DNA of 7,134 nucleotides from Deltaproteobacteria bacterium (lineage in GTDB: Bacteria; Desulfobacterota; Desulfarculia; Adiutricales; Adiutricaceae): positions 1 through 7,134 of the forward strand of contig JAIRZX010000017.1 of the NCBI GenBank assembly GCA_031267005.1, read 5' to 3'. The position numbers and the translations under genes are program-made. This document shows positions 1-5,464 of this stretch, one piece after another. Each line of letters opens with the position of its first letter. Positions within the stretch are counted from its first letter, which is position 1. Below the pieces are notes generated by a model, which saw only the letters and a list, made by a program, of their open reading frames with translations, was not told the origin of the DNA and did not search any database.

Positions 1-115
1 CCTGGGGGGGCGCTCCTGCCGCGTCCCGCCCGCCCCCGCCGTCAGCCAGGCAAAGCCGGCTGCCCCAGGGCAACGCCAATAAAACCGCCGCAAACGCGAA
101 AAGTCCAAAAATCAT
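1..115 (-). CDS. N-terminal fragment of an exported protein (signal peptide), runs off the left edge
   Basis: Reading leftwards from an ATG at 115-113, the frame stays open for 38 codons to the edge. The first 20 or so residues are MIFGLFAFAAVLLALPWGSR, a hydrophobic stretch typical of a Sec signal peptide or N-terminal membrane anchor. A plausible signal peptidase site follows in CLA|DGG, and then a Gly/Ala/Pro-rich segment begins. There is no lipobox. The n-region lacks basic residues if the ATG is used. The frame is open upstream (reading ...RYRIK before the Met), so an earlier TTG at 166-164 is an alternative. A weak GGA lies five bases before the ATG. A promoter-like element and a perfect inverted repeat sit just upstream, which supports a real gene start here. 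The mature protein lies outside the window, so its function cannot be named. Confidence 0.5.
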   Translation of the reverse strand, partial: MIFGLFAFAAVLLALPWGSRLCLADGGGGRDAAGAPPQ

Positions 116-187
116 CTTAATCCGATACCGCGCCTTGCCGGAAGCCCGTCGGCCGAACCAGGGGCAAGGTTCCGTGTCCGGCAACGG

Positions 188-208
188 GGCGTCCGGAATT
201 CGGACGCC
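188..208. promoter_or_regulatory. Perfect 8-bp inverted repeat (operator or 5'-leader hairpin)
   Basis: The arms GGCGTCCG (188-195) and CGGACGCC (201-208) are exact reverse complements around the 5-base centre GAATT. The repeat lies just downstream of the -10 element of the minus-strand promoter at 220-248, so it would sit at the very start of that transcript. This position suits either a repressor operator or a stem-loop at the 5' end of the leader of the exported-protein gene that starts at 115. The symmetry is seen directly; the regulatory role is inferred. Confidence 0.5.
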
Positions 209-219
209 TGACTTCCGTC

Positions 220-248
220 ATGATAAACGGCTTCGCCCGGAAAGGCAA
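220..248 (-). promoter_or_regulatory. Sigma-70-like promoter for the left-edge exported protein gene
   Basis: On the minus strand, TTGCCT (248-243) and TATCAT (225-220) are separated by 17 bases. They match the TTGACA and TATAAT consensus at 4/6 and 5/6 positions. Transcription would start near 213 and leave a leader of roughly 100 bases before the ATG at 115. The optimal spacing and the short distance to a signal-peptide start make this the better-supported promoter of the window, though one match of this quality can arise by chance. Confidence 0.45.
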
Positions 249-726
249 CGGGACCCGTCGGCGCCCCGGGCCCCCTCGCGTTTTCCGGAGCCCCGCGCCC
301 GCCGCGGCGCCTTTCGCCCTCGCCGTAAGGGACCCGGCCGGAAGACCAGCAAGCTCAACCGGGCGCCCGGCGGGGCCCCGGACGTACGGGGTTACCCGGC
401 GTTAGCGGGCAGGCTGGAAGGGGGCTCCGAAGACTGTCCCGCCCCGGCCCTTAGTCGCCCCGGCGGGAGCCGGCGAACGCGTTTCCGATGGCGCGGCGAA
501 GGCCGGCCGGTTGCCCGGGCGCCCGGCTACGGGCATCCCAGGCCGTTGCCGGGCGTCCGCCGGGAAGACGCGTGCCGGGACTTCCCCGTCCCCTTCCAGG
601 GGCCCCTCGACCGTCTTGGGCATTTAGCGGCAGGGCCCGCCCCTGCCCCGGCGGCCGCCGCGCAAAGCTCGATTCCGCCGCGAAATCCCTCCCCAGCCCT
701 CTCATCCGACCGCATCGGGAACATTA
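249..726. other. GC-rich intergenic stretch, nothing recognisable
   Basis: Frames here are open only because stop codons are rare in very GC-rich DNA. The translations are Arg/Pro/Gly-rich without domain-like composition, and overlapping open frames occur on both strands, with none better than the others. I see no tRNA-like fold, transposase motif or convincing ribosome binding site. Confidence 0.5.
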
Positions 727-846
727 GTGAGTGCGCACAAGGTATCAGTTAACTGGGTCGAAGAACTCATCCCCCGCAAGCATCTGGCTACCTCCCTCAT
801 AACCCGGTACCGCCTCCAGCCTGGCACAGGACAGCCCCCCCCTTGA
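727..846 (+). pseudogene. Possible relic of a coding sequence (transposase N-terminus-like), very uncertain
   Basis: Starting from GTG at 727, this 39-codon frame reads NWVEELIPRKHLATSLI at 751-801 and stops at TGA 844-846. The stretch is less GC-rich than its flanks and its amino-acid composition looks protein-like, unlike the Arg/Pro-rich shadows around it. The pattern E-x-L-I-P-x-x-H-L loosely recalls the N-terminus of IS1182/IS5-type transposases (LVPxxHLxR), but no catalytic DDE region follows. It could be a remnant of an insertion or a chance frame. No ribosome binding site is evident. Confidence 0.2.
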
Positions 847-848
847 GC

Positions 849-940
849 CCGTGAACGGATACCTTTCCTTCTCAGTTAAGTTGGAGCCATTGAAATCCGT
901 GAACGGATACAACAAAGGCGCGTATCCTAAACAAAGGCGC
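849..940. repeat. Two nested pairs of short direct repeats
   Basis: CCGTGAACGGATAC occurs exactly at 849-862 and again at 897-910, 48 bases apart. Immediately after the second copy, AACAAAGGCGC occurs at 911-921 and again at 930-940, 19 bases apart. The intervening DNA is less GC-rich than the surroundings. Their tight packing suggests a local duplication, an element boundary or paired protein-binding sites. No terminal inverted repeats or transposase accompany them. Confidence 0.6.
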
Positions 941-1054
941 CCCCACCCACTGGCGGGAATGATGGATTCTGCCTGCCTGCCTGCCGGTCGGGGAGGCATT
1001 CACGTGTGCCGGTAGCCTGCTGGTCCTGCCTTTTCACGGGAAGCATCCCGGCCA

Positions 1055-1071
1055 GGCAGGGATTCCCTGCC
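1055..1071. repeat. 8-bp palindrome
   Basis: GGCAGGGA (1055-1062) and TCCCTGCC (1064-1071) are exact reverse complements separated by a single T. The one-base centre makes an RNA hairpin with full pairing unlikely, so a protein-binding dyad is the simpler reading. It stands alone between genes, over 300 bases from the nearest coding region, and no role can be assigned. Confidence 0.4.
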
Positions 1072-1147
1072 GCTCGGGTCGCACGCGCTCTCCCCGCCGA
1101 AGGCTTTCCACGCGCCTCGGGGTGTGGTCGTGCGGATGTGTTTTTAA

Positions 1148-1169
1148 TTAACTGATTTTTAACTGATTG
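1148..1169. repeat. 11-bp tandem repeat in an AT-rich patch
   Basis: TTAACTGATTT (1148-1158) is followed directly by TTAACTGATTG (1159-1169), identical except for the last base. The 11-bp period is close to one helical turn, which would place both copies on the same DNA face. The copies sit in an AT-rich patch of about 40 bases in otherwise very GC-rich DNA and directly precede the telomere-like hexamer array. Protein binding is inferred only from spacing and composition. Confidence 0.5.
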
Positions 1170-1184
1170 ACTTAATTCAGAGAT

Positions 1185-1231
1185 AAACCCAAACCCAAAC
1201 CCAAACCCAAACCCATACCAAAACCCAAACC
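1185..1231. repeat. Telomere-like AAACCC / GGGTTT hexamer array
   Basis: Five perfect copies of AAACCC run from 1185 to 1214, then a degenerate ATACCA, one more AAACCC and a final AAACC. Read on the minus strand this is a GGGTTT array, with G3 tracts every six bases, which is the classical pattern for an intramolecular G-quadruplex. The array lies about 140 bases past the stop codon of the zinc-ribbon gene, on that gene's coding strand, so it would be G-rich in read-through RNA. It has no protein-coding role that I can support; a Gly-Phe repeat in one frame is a by-product of the period. Confidence 0.9.
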
Positions 1232-1303
1232 GTAGGTTGATGAGGGGAAGCGCTGGAGCTGGCCGTCGGCGTCTTGCGGCGGCATTCGGGGTTCTCCTGG
1301 ACA

Positions 1304-1358
1304 CTTCCGGCTTGTCCGGTTCCCTCAGGATTGTTAAAGGCCCCTCCGGCTTAGCCGG
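1304..1358 (-). terminator. Two similar short hairpins after the zinc-ribbon gene, weak terminator candidate
   Basis: The motif CCTCCGGCTTAGCCGG (1343-1358) and its variant CTTCCGGCTTGTCCGG (1304-1319) lie 16-70 bases past the stop codon at 1374-1376. The nearer one can fold on the minus strand as CCGGC-TAA-GCCGG. It is followed by GGGGCCTTTAA, only a very short T-run. The pairing and location suit transcription termination or 3'-end protection, but the missing U-tract makes intrinsic termination uncertain. Confidence 0.25.
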
Positions 1359-1373
1359 GCGCCTCCGCGCCCC

Positions 1374-3032
1374 TCACGACACCGCCTGGGGGCGGCCGCT
1401 GTCCGCCACGTCGCCGGCCGGGGTGGAGCTTACGCACTCGACCACGTACTCGGCGAGATCGGCGGGGAGCTTGTCGAAGACCAGCATGAAGGGCACGGAG
1501 CTGCCCGGGGCGACGTTTATGTTGGAGCTGTTCTGGCCGCCGCGGAGGGCCAGCCGCGCCAGGATCTCGTTCATGGGGAGGGTGGTGAGCTCGGTCTCGG
1601 TCAGGTAGTTGCCCGCGAAGGCGTCCCTCTCGGCAACCACCGTCCCCTGGGAGTTCTTCAGGACAGCCTTGACCTTGATGTAGTTTCTCCGGTCAGAGAA
1701 ATGGTTCTCGACGCGCCCGGTCACGATGAGGATGTTCCCCGCCTCCGAGTTGGAGCGGTAGTGGTGGGTGGTCATGTCCTTGGAGAAGTTCAAGTGTTCG
1801 GTGCTGTTGGGCACGTCGGGCTGGGTGAGCGCGGCGTTGTCCATCTGGGGGGCGGCGGCCTGGGCGGAAGAGCCGGACAGGCCGTTCAGGGGCGCTCCCG
1901 CGTCGGCGGGCGAGGCGTCGGCCGAGCGCAGCTCCGGGGCCGAGGACTGCACGGCCACCCCGGGCTCCACGGAGGCGTCCATGTTCATGTAGAAGTACAG
2001 CCCGGCGGTAAGGAGCGCGGCTGCCACGGCGGCGGCCAGCGCCAGGCGCCTGCGGTCCTTCGGCTTCCTGTCCCGGGGCTGGAGGAGCCGGCCCCTGGGC
2101 CCGGACTGGGAGGGCGGCGGGGAGGGCGCCTCCCCGAAGAGGGCGGCAGCGCGGGGCGGGGGAGGGCCTTCGGGACTCTCGTCGAAGTCGAGGCCGGGTC
2201 CCGCGAAATCGTCGTCCCGGTCGTCGGGGACGGCGCCCCGCGCGAAGGCGGCGGCTGGATAGCCCGCCAGGGGGTCGGAAGCGAGGGGATCCGAGGCGAG
2301 GGGATCGGAAGCGAGGGTATCGGAAGCCAGCGGATCGGCGCCCAGCGGATCGGGCACTGGGCCGCGGGGAAGCTGGGCGCCCGGGCCCGGATAGGCCGGC
2401 GTTGCCTGGGACGCCGCCTGGGCAGCGGAGGCGGAGGCGGCGGTAGCGGAGGCGGCGGGCTCTGGCTCGGGGGGGACGGGCCCGGAAGCGAAGGCGGCCT
2501 CGGAAGCGGGGGAGGGCGGGCAACTGCGGGGCCCGGGGTCCGGAGCGGACGTGCCCTCTCGGAGAGCCGCGCCGGGCGCCTCGCCTTCCGTCTCCAGGAA
2601 AGGCGCGGGCGCCGTCTCGACGGGGGGGGAGCCGGTCCCGCCGGGGAAGGCTCCGGCGAAGCCGGGCGAGCCGTCGCGTGAGGCGGAAGCGCCTCCGCCG
2701 TCCTCGCCCCCCGAGGCGACGGGGGAGGGCTCCTCGTCCTCGGCCCCGGGGATGTAGAAGTCCCTCTCGGCGGGGGGCAGCGGCCTCGCGGCCAGCCTCC
2801 TGGGGGGCTCCGGCGCCCTGGGGACCGGGGCCTGGGGGATGGGCGCCGCGTTTTGGGCGGGAGGACGGGGTATGGCGGCGAGCGTAGCCCCCTGCGCCGG
2901 TGCCCCCGCCCTGGGGAGGAAGACAGTAAAGACGCTCTGGCAGCTGGAGCAGCGGACCCGGGTGCCAGTCTCCTTGATGAGGGCGTCGTCGACCCTGAAC
3001 CTCGTCTGGCACTGGGAGCAAGTGATAATCAT
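1374..3032 (-). CDS. MJ0042-type zinc-ribbon protein with one membrane span and a DUF3426-like periplasmic domain
   Basis: Seen directly: the 552-residue protein opens MIITCSQCQTRF, with a zinc ribbon formed by C5-x2-C8 and C28-x2-C31 (MJ0042 finger, residues 1-38). A very long Pro/Ala/Glu-rich, probably disordered linker covers about 40-312. It includes a DPLAS pentapeptide repeat near 227-256. A basic cluster (RKPKDRRR) precedes one hydrophobic span at about 330-349. After a second Ala/Ser-rich linker, residues 414-537 form a beta-rich domain with the (V)TGRVEN and VAPGSSVPF elements typical of DUF3426. The implied topology is cytoplasmic zinc ribbon, single membrane span and periplasmic C-terminus. 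The family's function is unknown; such proteins are thought to act in envelope-associated sensing or assembly. I chose the ATG at 3032 because the ribbon starts immediately after it and GGTGGA lies 8 bases upstream; the frame stays open for 14 more codons. The length exceeds most relatives because of the linker. Confidence 0.88.
   Translation of the reverse strand: MIITCSQCQTRFRVDDALIKETGTRVRCSSCQSVFTVFLPRAGAPAQGATLAAIPRPPAQNAAPIPQAPVPRAPEPPRRLAARPLPPAERDFYIPGAEDEEPSPVASGGEDGGGASASRDGSPGFAGAFPGGTGSPPVETAPAPFLETEGEAPGAALREGTSAPDPGPRSCPPSPASEAAFASGPVPPEPEPAASATAASASAAQAASQATPAYPGPGAQLPRGPVPDPLGADPLASDTLASDPLASDPLASDPLAGYPAAAFARGAVPDDRDDDFAGPGLDFDESPEGPPPPRAAALFGEAPSPPPSQSGPRGRLLQPRDRKPKDRRRLALAAAVAAALLTAGLYFYMNMDASVEPGVAVQSSAPELRSADASPADAGAPLNGLSGSSAQAAAPQMDNAALTQPDVPNSTEHLNFSKDMTTHHYRSNSEAGNILIVTGRVENHFSDRRNYIKVKAVLKNSQGTVVAERDAFAGNYLTETELTTLPMNEILARLALRGGQNSSNINVAPGSSVPFMLVFDKLPADLAEYVVECVSSTPAGDVADSGRPQAVS
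2266..2355. repeat. 15-bp tandem repeat inside the zinc-ribbon gene
   Basis: Six consecutive 15-bp units (consensus GCGAGGGGATCGGAA) span 90 bases with a few substitutions each. Fifteen is a multiple of three, so every unit encodes one pentapeptide of the DPLAS type on the minus strand, in the linker between the zinc ribbon and the membrane span. The repeat therefore changes linker length in five-residue steps without breaking the frame. It is the only tandem repeat in this window with a frame-preserving period inside a gene. Confidence 0.9.
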
Positions 3033-3394
3033 TTCTCTGGTCCACCTTGCGGCGCCGCTGGATAGGCTTGTCACCTGCGGCGGTGGGGGTGCTGGCGCCT
3101 GCGTTGCGGCTTTCCGGGCGCGGGGCCGTCTGCCGGAGGCTCAGGAAGGTACCGGCGGGCGGCGGGGGGACGCAGCGGCCGGACCGGCGCTTGGGTGCGT
3201 GGCGGGTGCCGCCGTGCCCGGCGGGAGGGGTAACGGCCGGCGGCGGGTGCCCGGAGGGCTTGCCTCGTACGGGTCCGTGGGGGATGCCGTCCGCGGGGGC
3301 CGCTTCGCCGCCTGGCCGGAAAGGGCCAGCGGGGAGTTTTGCGGCGGTCTGCTGCGGGAGGCCCCGGACAGGGGGCCGCCATAGTCCAGGCAGG
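3033..3394. other. GC-rich intergenic stretch upstream of the zinc-ribbon gene
   Basis: Open frames on both strands are Arg/Pro/Gly-rich and overlap one another without a preferred frame. No domain, signal peptide or RNA gene is recognisable. If the promoter candidate at 3568-3597 drives the zinc-ribbon gene, this stretch would be part of an unusually long 5' leader of about 520 bases. Confidence 0.45.
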
Positions 3395-3442
3395 CTTGGG
3401 CTTGGGCCTGGGCCTGGGCCTGGGCCTGGGCCTGGGCCTGAG
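3395..3442. repeat. GGGCCT-type hexamer array (eight copies)
   Basis: Two CTTGGG units (3395-3406), five CCTGGG units (3407-3436) and a final CCTGAG make a 48-bp array with period six. On the plus strand the G3 tracts recur every six bases, a strong G-quadruplex pattern. In one minus-strand frame it reads as an alternating Gln-Ala repeat, but that frame has no credible start and is Pro/Arg-rich elsewhere, so I treat the array as noncoding. It lies about 360 bases upstream of the zinc-ribbon start. Confidence 0.9.
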
Positions 3443-3544
3443 ACCGGGCGGACTGGCTCAAGGAAGCTGAAAGCCTTGCCGCCAGGGCCTTTTCGGGGCG
3501 GAATGGGCGCTCCGGGCGGCTAGGGCACGGGGCAGGGAATCCGC

Positions 3545-3690
3545 CCAACTCTTATGAAAACTGTGAGATTGTAACACAAGATTTCTGAAAGGTACAACTA
3601 ATTTGGTTAAATTATAGGAAAAAAATGTTATTGGGAAGATATATCTCTCCGATTAGGCTAATTGGCGCGGCTTTAAAACCCTTTAAAGAT
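3545..3690. other. AT-rich island between the zinc-ribbon gene and hpt
   Basis: About 145 bases are strikingly AT-rich, with sharp edges against very GC-rich DNA on both sides. The island contains promoter-like hexamers facing both ways, the near-repeat CTTTAAAACCCTTTAAAG (3672-3689), and an ATG at 3625 preceded by AGGA at five-base spacing. The frame from that ATG continues 71 codons to TAA at 3838-3840. It begins MLLGRYISPIRLIGAALKPF, which looks protein-like, then turns into Arg/Gly-rich sequence once the DNA becomes GC-rich. The frame's stop overlaps the hpt stop tail to tail. It may be a small gene, a relic of foreign DNA or a regulatory island; I cannot decide. Confidence 0.5.
3568..3597 (-). 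promoter_or_regulatory. Candidate promoter for the zinc-ribbon gene, with symmetric hexamers
   Basis: On the minus strand TTGTAC (3597-3592) and TACAAT (3573-3568) are separated by 18 bases; the -10 matches 5/6 but the -35 only about 3/6. Because TTGTA and TACAA are mutual reverse complements, the same bases give a similar pair on the plus strand (TTGTAA 3569-3574, TACAAC 3593-3598). The site could therefore fire in either direction or be bound by a dimeric regulator. The distance to the zinc-ribbon start, over 500 bases, counts against a simple assignment. Confidence 0.3.
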
Positions 3691-3779
3691 ATCTGCGTTC
3701 CAGTTCGGCGCGCGGGCCCCGACCGGCCCGGATGCCGCGAGGCCGGAAGGGCGAAAAGGCGCGTGGGGCCCGGGGGCCT

Positions 3780-3796
3780 CGGGGATCGTTTCCCCG
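3780..3796 (-). terminator. Hairpin downstream of hpt, weak terminator candidate
   Basis: CGGGGA (3780-3785) and TCCCCG (3791-3796) pair perfectly around the five-base centre TCGTT, about 40 bases past the hpt stop codon. No T-run follows on the minus strand, so this would be an atypical intrinsic terminator at best. Termination could instead depend on Rho. The stem is seen directly; the function is inferred from location alone. Confidence 0.25.
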
Positions 3797-3836
3797 GCCG
3801 CGGTCGGGGCGGGCGGGCCGGAAGGCTCGGGGAGGC

Positions 3837-4397
3837 CTAAAACTCTAACCGGTAGATGCCGTCCAGTTCCCGGTAGCTCTTGGCGTAGTCCAGCCCGTAG
3901 CCCACGAGGAATCCGCCCTCCTGCACGAAGCCGGTGTAGTCCAGCTCCACCTTGACCTCCCTGCGCTCCCGCTTGTCCACCAGCACGGCAGTTTTGACGG
4001 ACATGGGCCCCTTGGTCTCAAGATAGCCCAGGAGCCACTGCAGGGTGAGGCCGCAGTCGGCGATGTCCTCCACCACCAGGAGGTGCCTGCCGGCTATGGG
4101 CCTCTCCGGGGCTTTCAGGAGAACCACCTCCTGGGAGCTGTCAGCCCTGTCCTCGTAGCTGGACAGCCTGATGAAGTCCACCTCCAGGGGGATCGAGACG
4201 GCGCGGATCAGATCCGCCATGAACACGAAGGCGCCGTTCAGCACCCCCAGGACGACCAGGGGGTCCGCGCGCGAGACGAGCGGTCCGTAGTGGGCGTCCA
4301 CTTTGGCGGCGACGGCCTTGACCTGGCGGGATATCTCTTCAGGGCCGAAGACTAGCTCCATCTTTGAGGGTTCTTGGAACTTCTGCACTTGCGTCAC
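3837..4397 (-). CDS. hpt: Hypoxanthine phosphoribosyltransferase
   Basis: This cytoplasmic purine-salvage enzyme joins hypoxanthine (often also guanine) to PRPP, giving IMP or GMP and pyrophosphate. The 186-residue length fits the family. Visible motifs in order: VLNGAFVFMADLIR (52-65, loop I region), IRLSSYED (76-83, with the Ser80-Tyr81 pair of the mobile loop), the PRPP-binding loop VVEDIADCGLTL (108-119) with the acidic pair E110-D111 and the expected catalytic base D114, the purine-contact Lys in VDKR (K142), and the C-terminal GYGLDY (167-171, Mg-binding D170). The usual Thr after the catalytic Asp is Cys115, a conservative but uncommon change. The start is GTG at 4397, with GGAAGG nine bases upstream. 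An ATG at 4361 (Met13, giving 174 residues) is the alternative but lacks a ribosome binding site. The gene stands alone, without purine-gene neighbours. A promoter candidate lies at 4766-4794. Confidence 0.95.
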   Translation of the reverse strand: MTQVQKFQEPSKMELVFGPEEISRQVKAVAAKVDAHYGPLVSRADPLVVLGVLNGAFVFMADLIRAVSIPLEVDFIRLSSYEDRADSSQEVVLLKAPERPIAGRHLLVVEDIADCGLTLQWLLGYLETKGPMSVKTAVLVDKRERREVKVELDYTGFVQEGGFLVGYGLDYAKSYRELDGIYRLEF

Positions 4398-4546
4398 CTT
4401 GCGGGGCCTTCCGCCGCGGAGGGGTTGCCGGGAACGGGGACCGACGGGGATGCCCGGAACGGGACTGGGCGCCGTACGGTGGGACAGGGGCCTGCGGGAG
4501 CCGGGCCGGGACCGGGGGCAAGGCGCCGGACGGGGGGTTCCGGGTC

Positions 4547-4621
4547 CCCGGCCGGGAACCGGGGCCGGGTAACGGGCAGGGGATAGGCTTGTGTGAGATC
4601 CCGGCCGGGAACCGGGACCGG
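4547..4621. repeat. Two near-identical 22-bp GC-rich copies upstream of hpt
   Basis: The copies at 4547-4568 and 4600-4621 differ at one position, share the core CCGGCCGGGAACCGGG and start 53 bases apart. The core contains partly self-complementary CCGG blocks. Both copies would lie in the hpt leader RNA if transcription begins at the 4766-4794 promoter candidate. Further CCGGG-rich variants surround them, so the pair may be the best-preserved part of a more degenerate local repeat. Confidence 0.6.
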
Positions 4622-4706
4622 AGACTGCGGGTGCCGGGCCGGGCTCGGGGGGCTGGAGCCACGGAAACGGGCGCCGCGGGGAACTCCGGTTAACTGGCGC
4701 GGCAGG

Positions 4707-4736
4707 GGAAGCGGCCGGAAGCGGCCGGAAGCGGCG
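4707..4736. repeat. 10-bp tandem repeat, three copies
   Basis: GGAAGCGGCC is repeated at 4707-4716 and 4717-4726, with a third copy at 4727-4736 ending in G instead of C. The period is not a multiple of three, consistent with noncoding DNA. It lies just downstream of the candidate hpt promoter. No function can be assigned. Confidence 0.8.
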
Positions 4737-4765
4737 TGTTCCGGGCCGCTTGCGCCCCGGCCTTG

Positions 4766-4794
4766 ATTATAGCCTCACGGAGGGCTTCCCCCAA
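4766..4794 (-). promoter_or_regulatory. Candidate promoter for hpt with a perfect -10
   Basis: On the minus strand a perfect TATAAT (4771-4766) is preceded at exactly 17 bases by TTGGGG (4794-4789), which keeps the TTG of the -35 consensus. A perfect TATAAT is rare by chance in DNA this GC-rich. The start site would be near 4758, giving an hpt leader of roughly 360 bases that carries the 10-bp and 22-bp repeats. The promoter could instead serve an unannotated RNA. Confidence 0.4.
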
Positions 4795-5131
4795 TGCCGG
4801 AGGCCAATGGCGCTTGCGGGGCGCGCGCGGGAGCATGAGGCCGACAGGCGGGGCGGCGAAATTCGAGTCCCGCCCTCAAAGGTGGCCAAGGGGGTCGGAT
4901 AGGGCTTTATGGCCGTTTCAGCTGGACTTCCGCCTCGTGGCATCCGCCTGCCGCCTTCGCCGCGGGGCCTCCGCATCGTAATTTGCGGCCCGGTCCGCCC
5001 GTCCCATCAGCTTTGCCCTGCGGAATTACTTGCAAGCCTCGGGCCTGAAAAGTCGCCTCTCCCCAACCCCTGGAGGTCCCGGGGGTTCCGCGGGGCCTTA
5101 GTCGGCTTAGTCCGGCTCCAGGACGGTAGCT
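4795..5131. other. Intergenic stretch, nothing recognisable
   Basis: No open frame here shows domain-like composition. A TTCGAGT at 4864-4870 superficially resembles a tRNA T-loop, but the flanking bases do not form a T-stem and no acceptor or anticodon arm can be drawn. Otherwise I see no structure. Confidence 0.4.
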
Positions 5132-5309
5132 GGGAGGCCGGGCCGGGGACATGGAGGCGTATTGGGAGGTTCCTCGGTCGGAGGCGATGGAGGCGCGTCG
5201 GGGAGGATCCTCGGCCGGAGGCGATGGAGGCGCGTCGGGGAGGATCTTCGGCCGGAGGCCGCGGAGGCGCGTCGGGAGGATCTTCGGACGGAGGCCGCGG
5301 AGGCGCCCG
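5132..5309. repeat. 37-bp tandem repeat, four good copies plus a degenerate one
   Basis: Units begin GGGAGG(A/T)TC(C/T)TCGG and end GGAGGCGCGTCG. They occupy 5164-5200, 5201-5237 and 5238-5274 (37 bp each) and 5275-5309 (35 bp, diverging at its end). An eroded copy precedes them at about 5132-5163. The period is not a multiple of three, so each copy shifts frame, which argues against a coding role. Copies are directly adjacent without spacers, so this is not a CRISPR. It lies about 155 bases past the stop of the amidohydrolase-family gene. Confidence 0.88.
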
Positions 5310-5464
5310 AGGCGACGGCGAACGGACTTTAGGAGGGCGTGAAACGGCGGGGCGGAGCGGGACAGCCTGAGAGGGAGCGCTTGTGGGGGACGGCCGGAGC
5401 GGAAAAAATGGAGATGGGCGTCCGGGCCGGGCCGGCGGCGGGCTTGTATAAGGGCCTCCTGGCC

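Noticed and set aside
135..752. 205-codon plus-strand open frame
   Set aside because: Arg/Pro/Gly-rich without domain character, and several overlapping frames on both strands are equally open; typical of stop-poor GC-rich noncoding DNA.
1693..3045. 450-codon minus-strand frame inside the zinc-ribbon gene
   Set aside because: Extremely Arg-rich shadow of the true frame, which carries the CxxC pairs, the membrane span and the DUF3426-like domain.
3141..3548. Minus-strand frame with a Gln-Ala repeat
   Set aside because: Its start would be a TTG with poor ribosome-site spacing. The repeat is just the hexamer array read in one frame, and the remainder is Pro/Arg-rich.
4855..4885. tRNA T-arm-like TTCGAGT
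   Set aside because: Flanking bases do not pair as a T-stem and no acceptor, D or anticodon arm can be drawn.
5132..5309. CRISPR array
   Set aside because: The 37-bp units are directly adjacent with no unique spacers and no cas genes are nearby.
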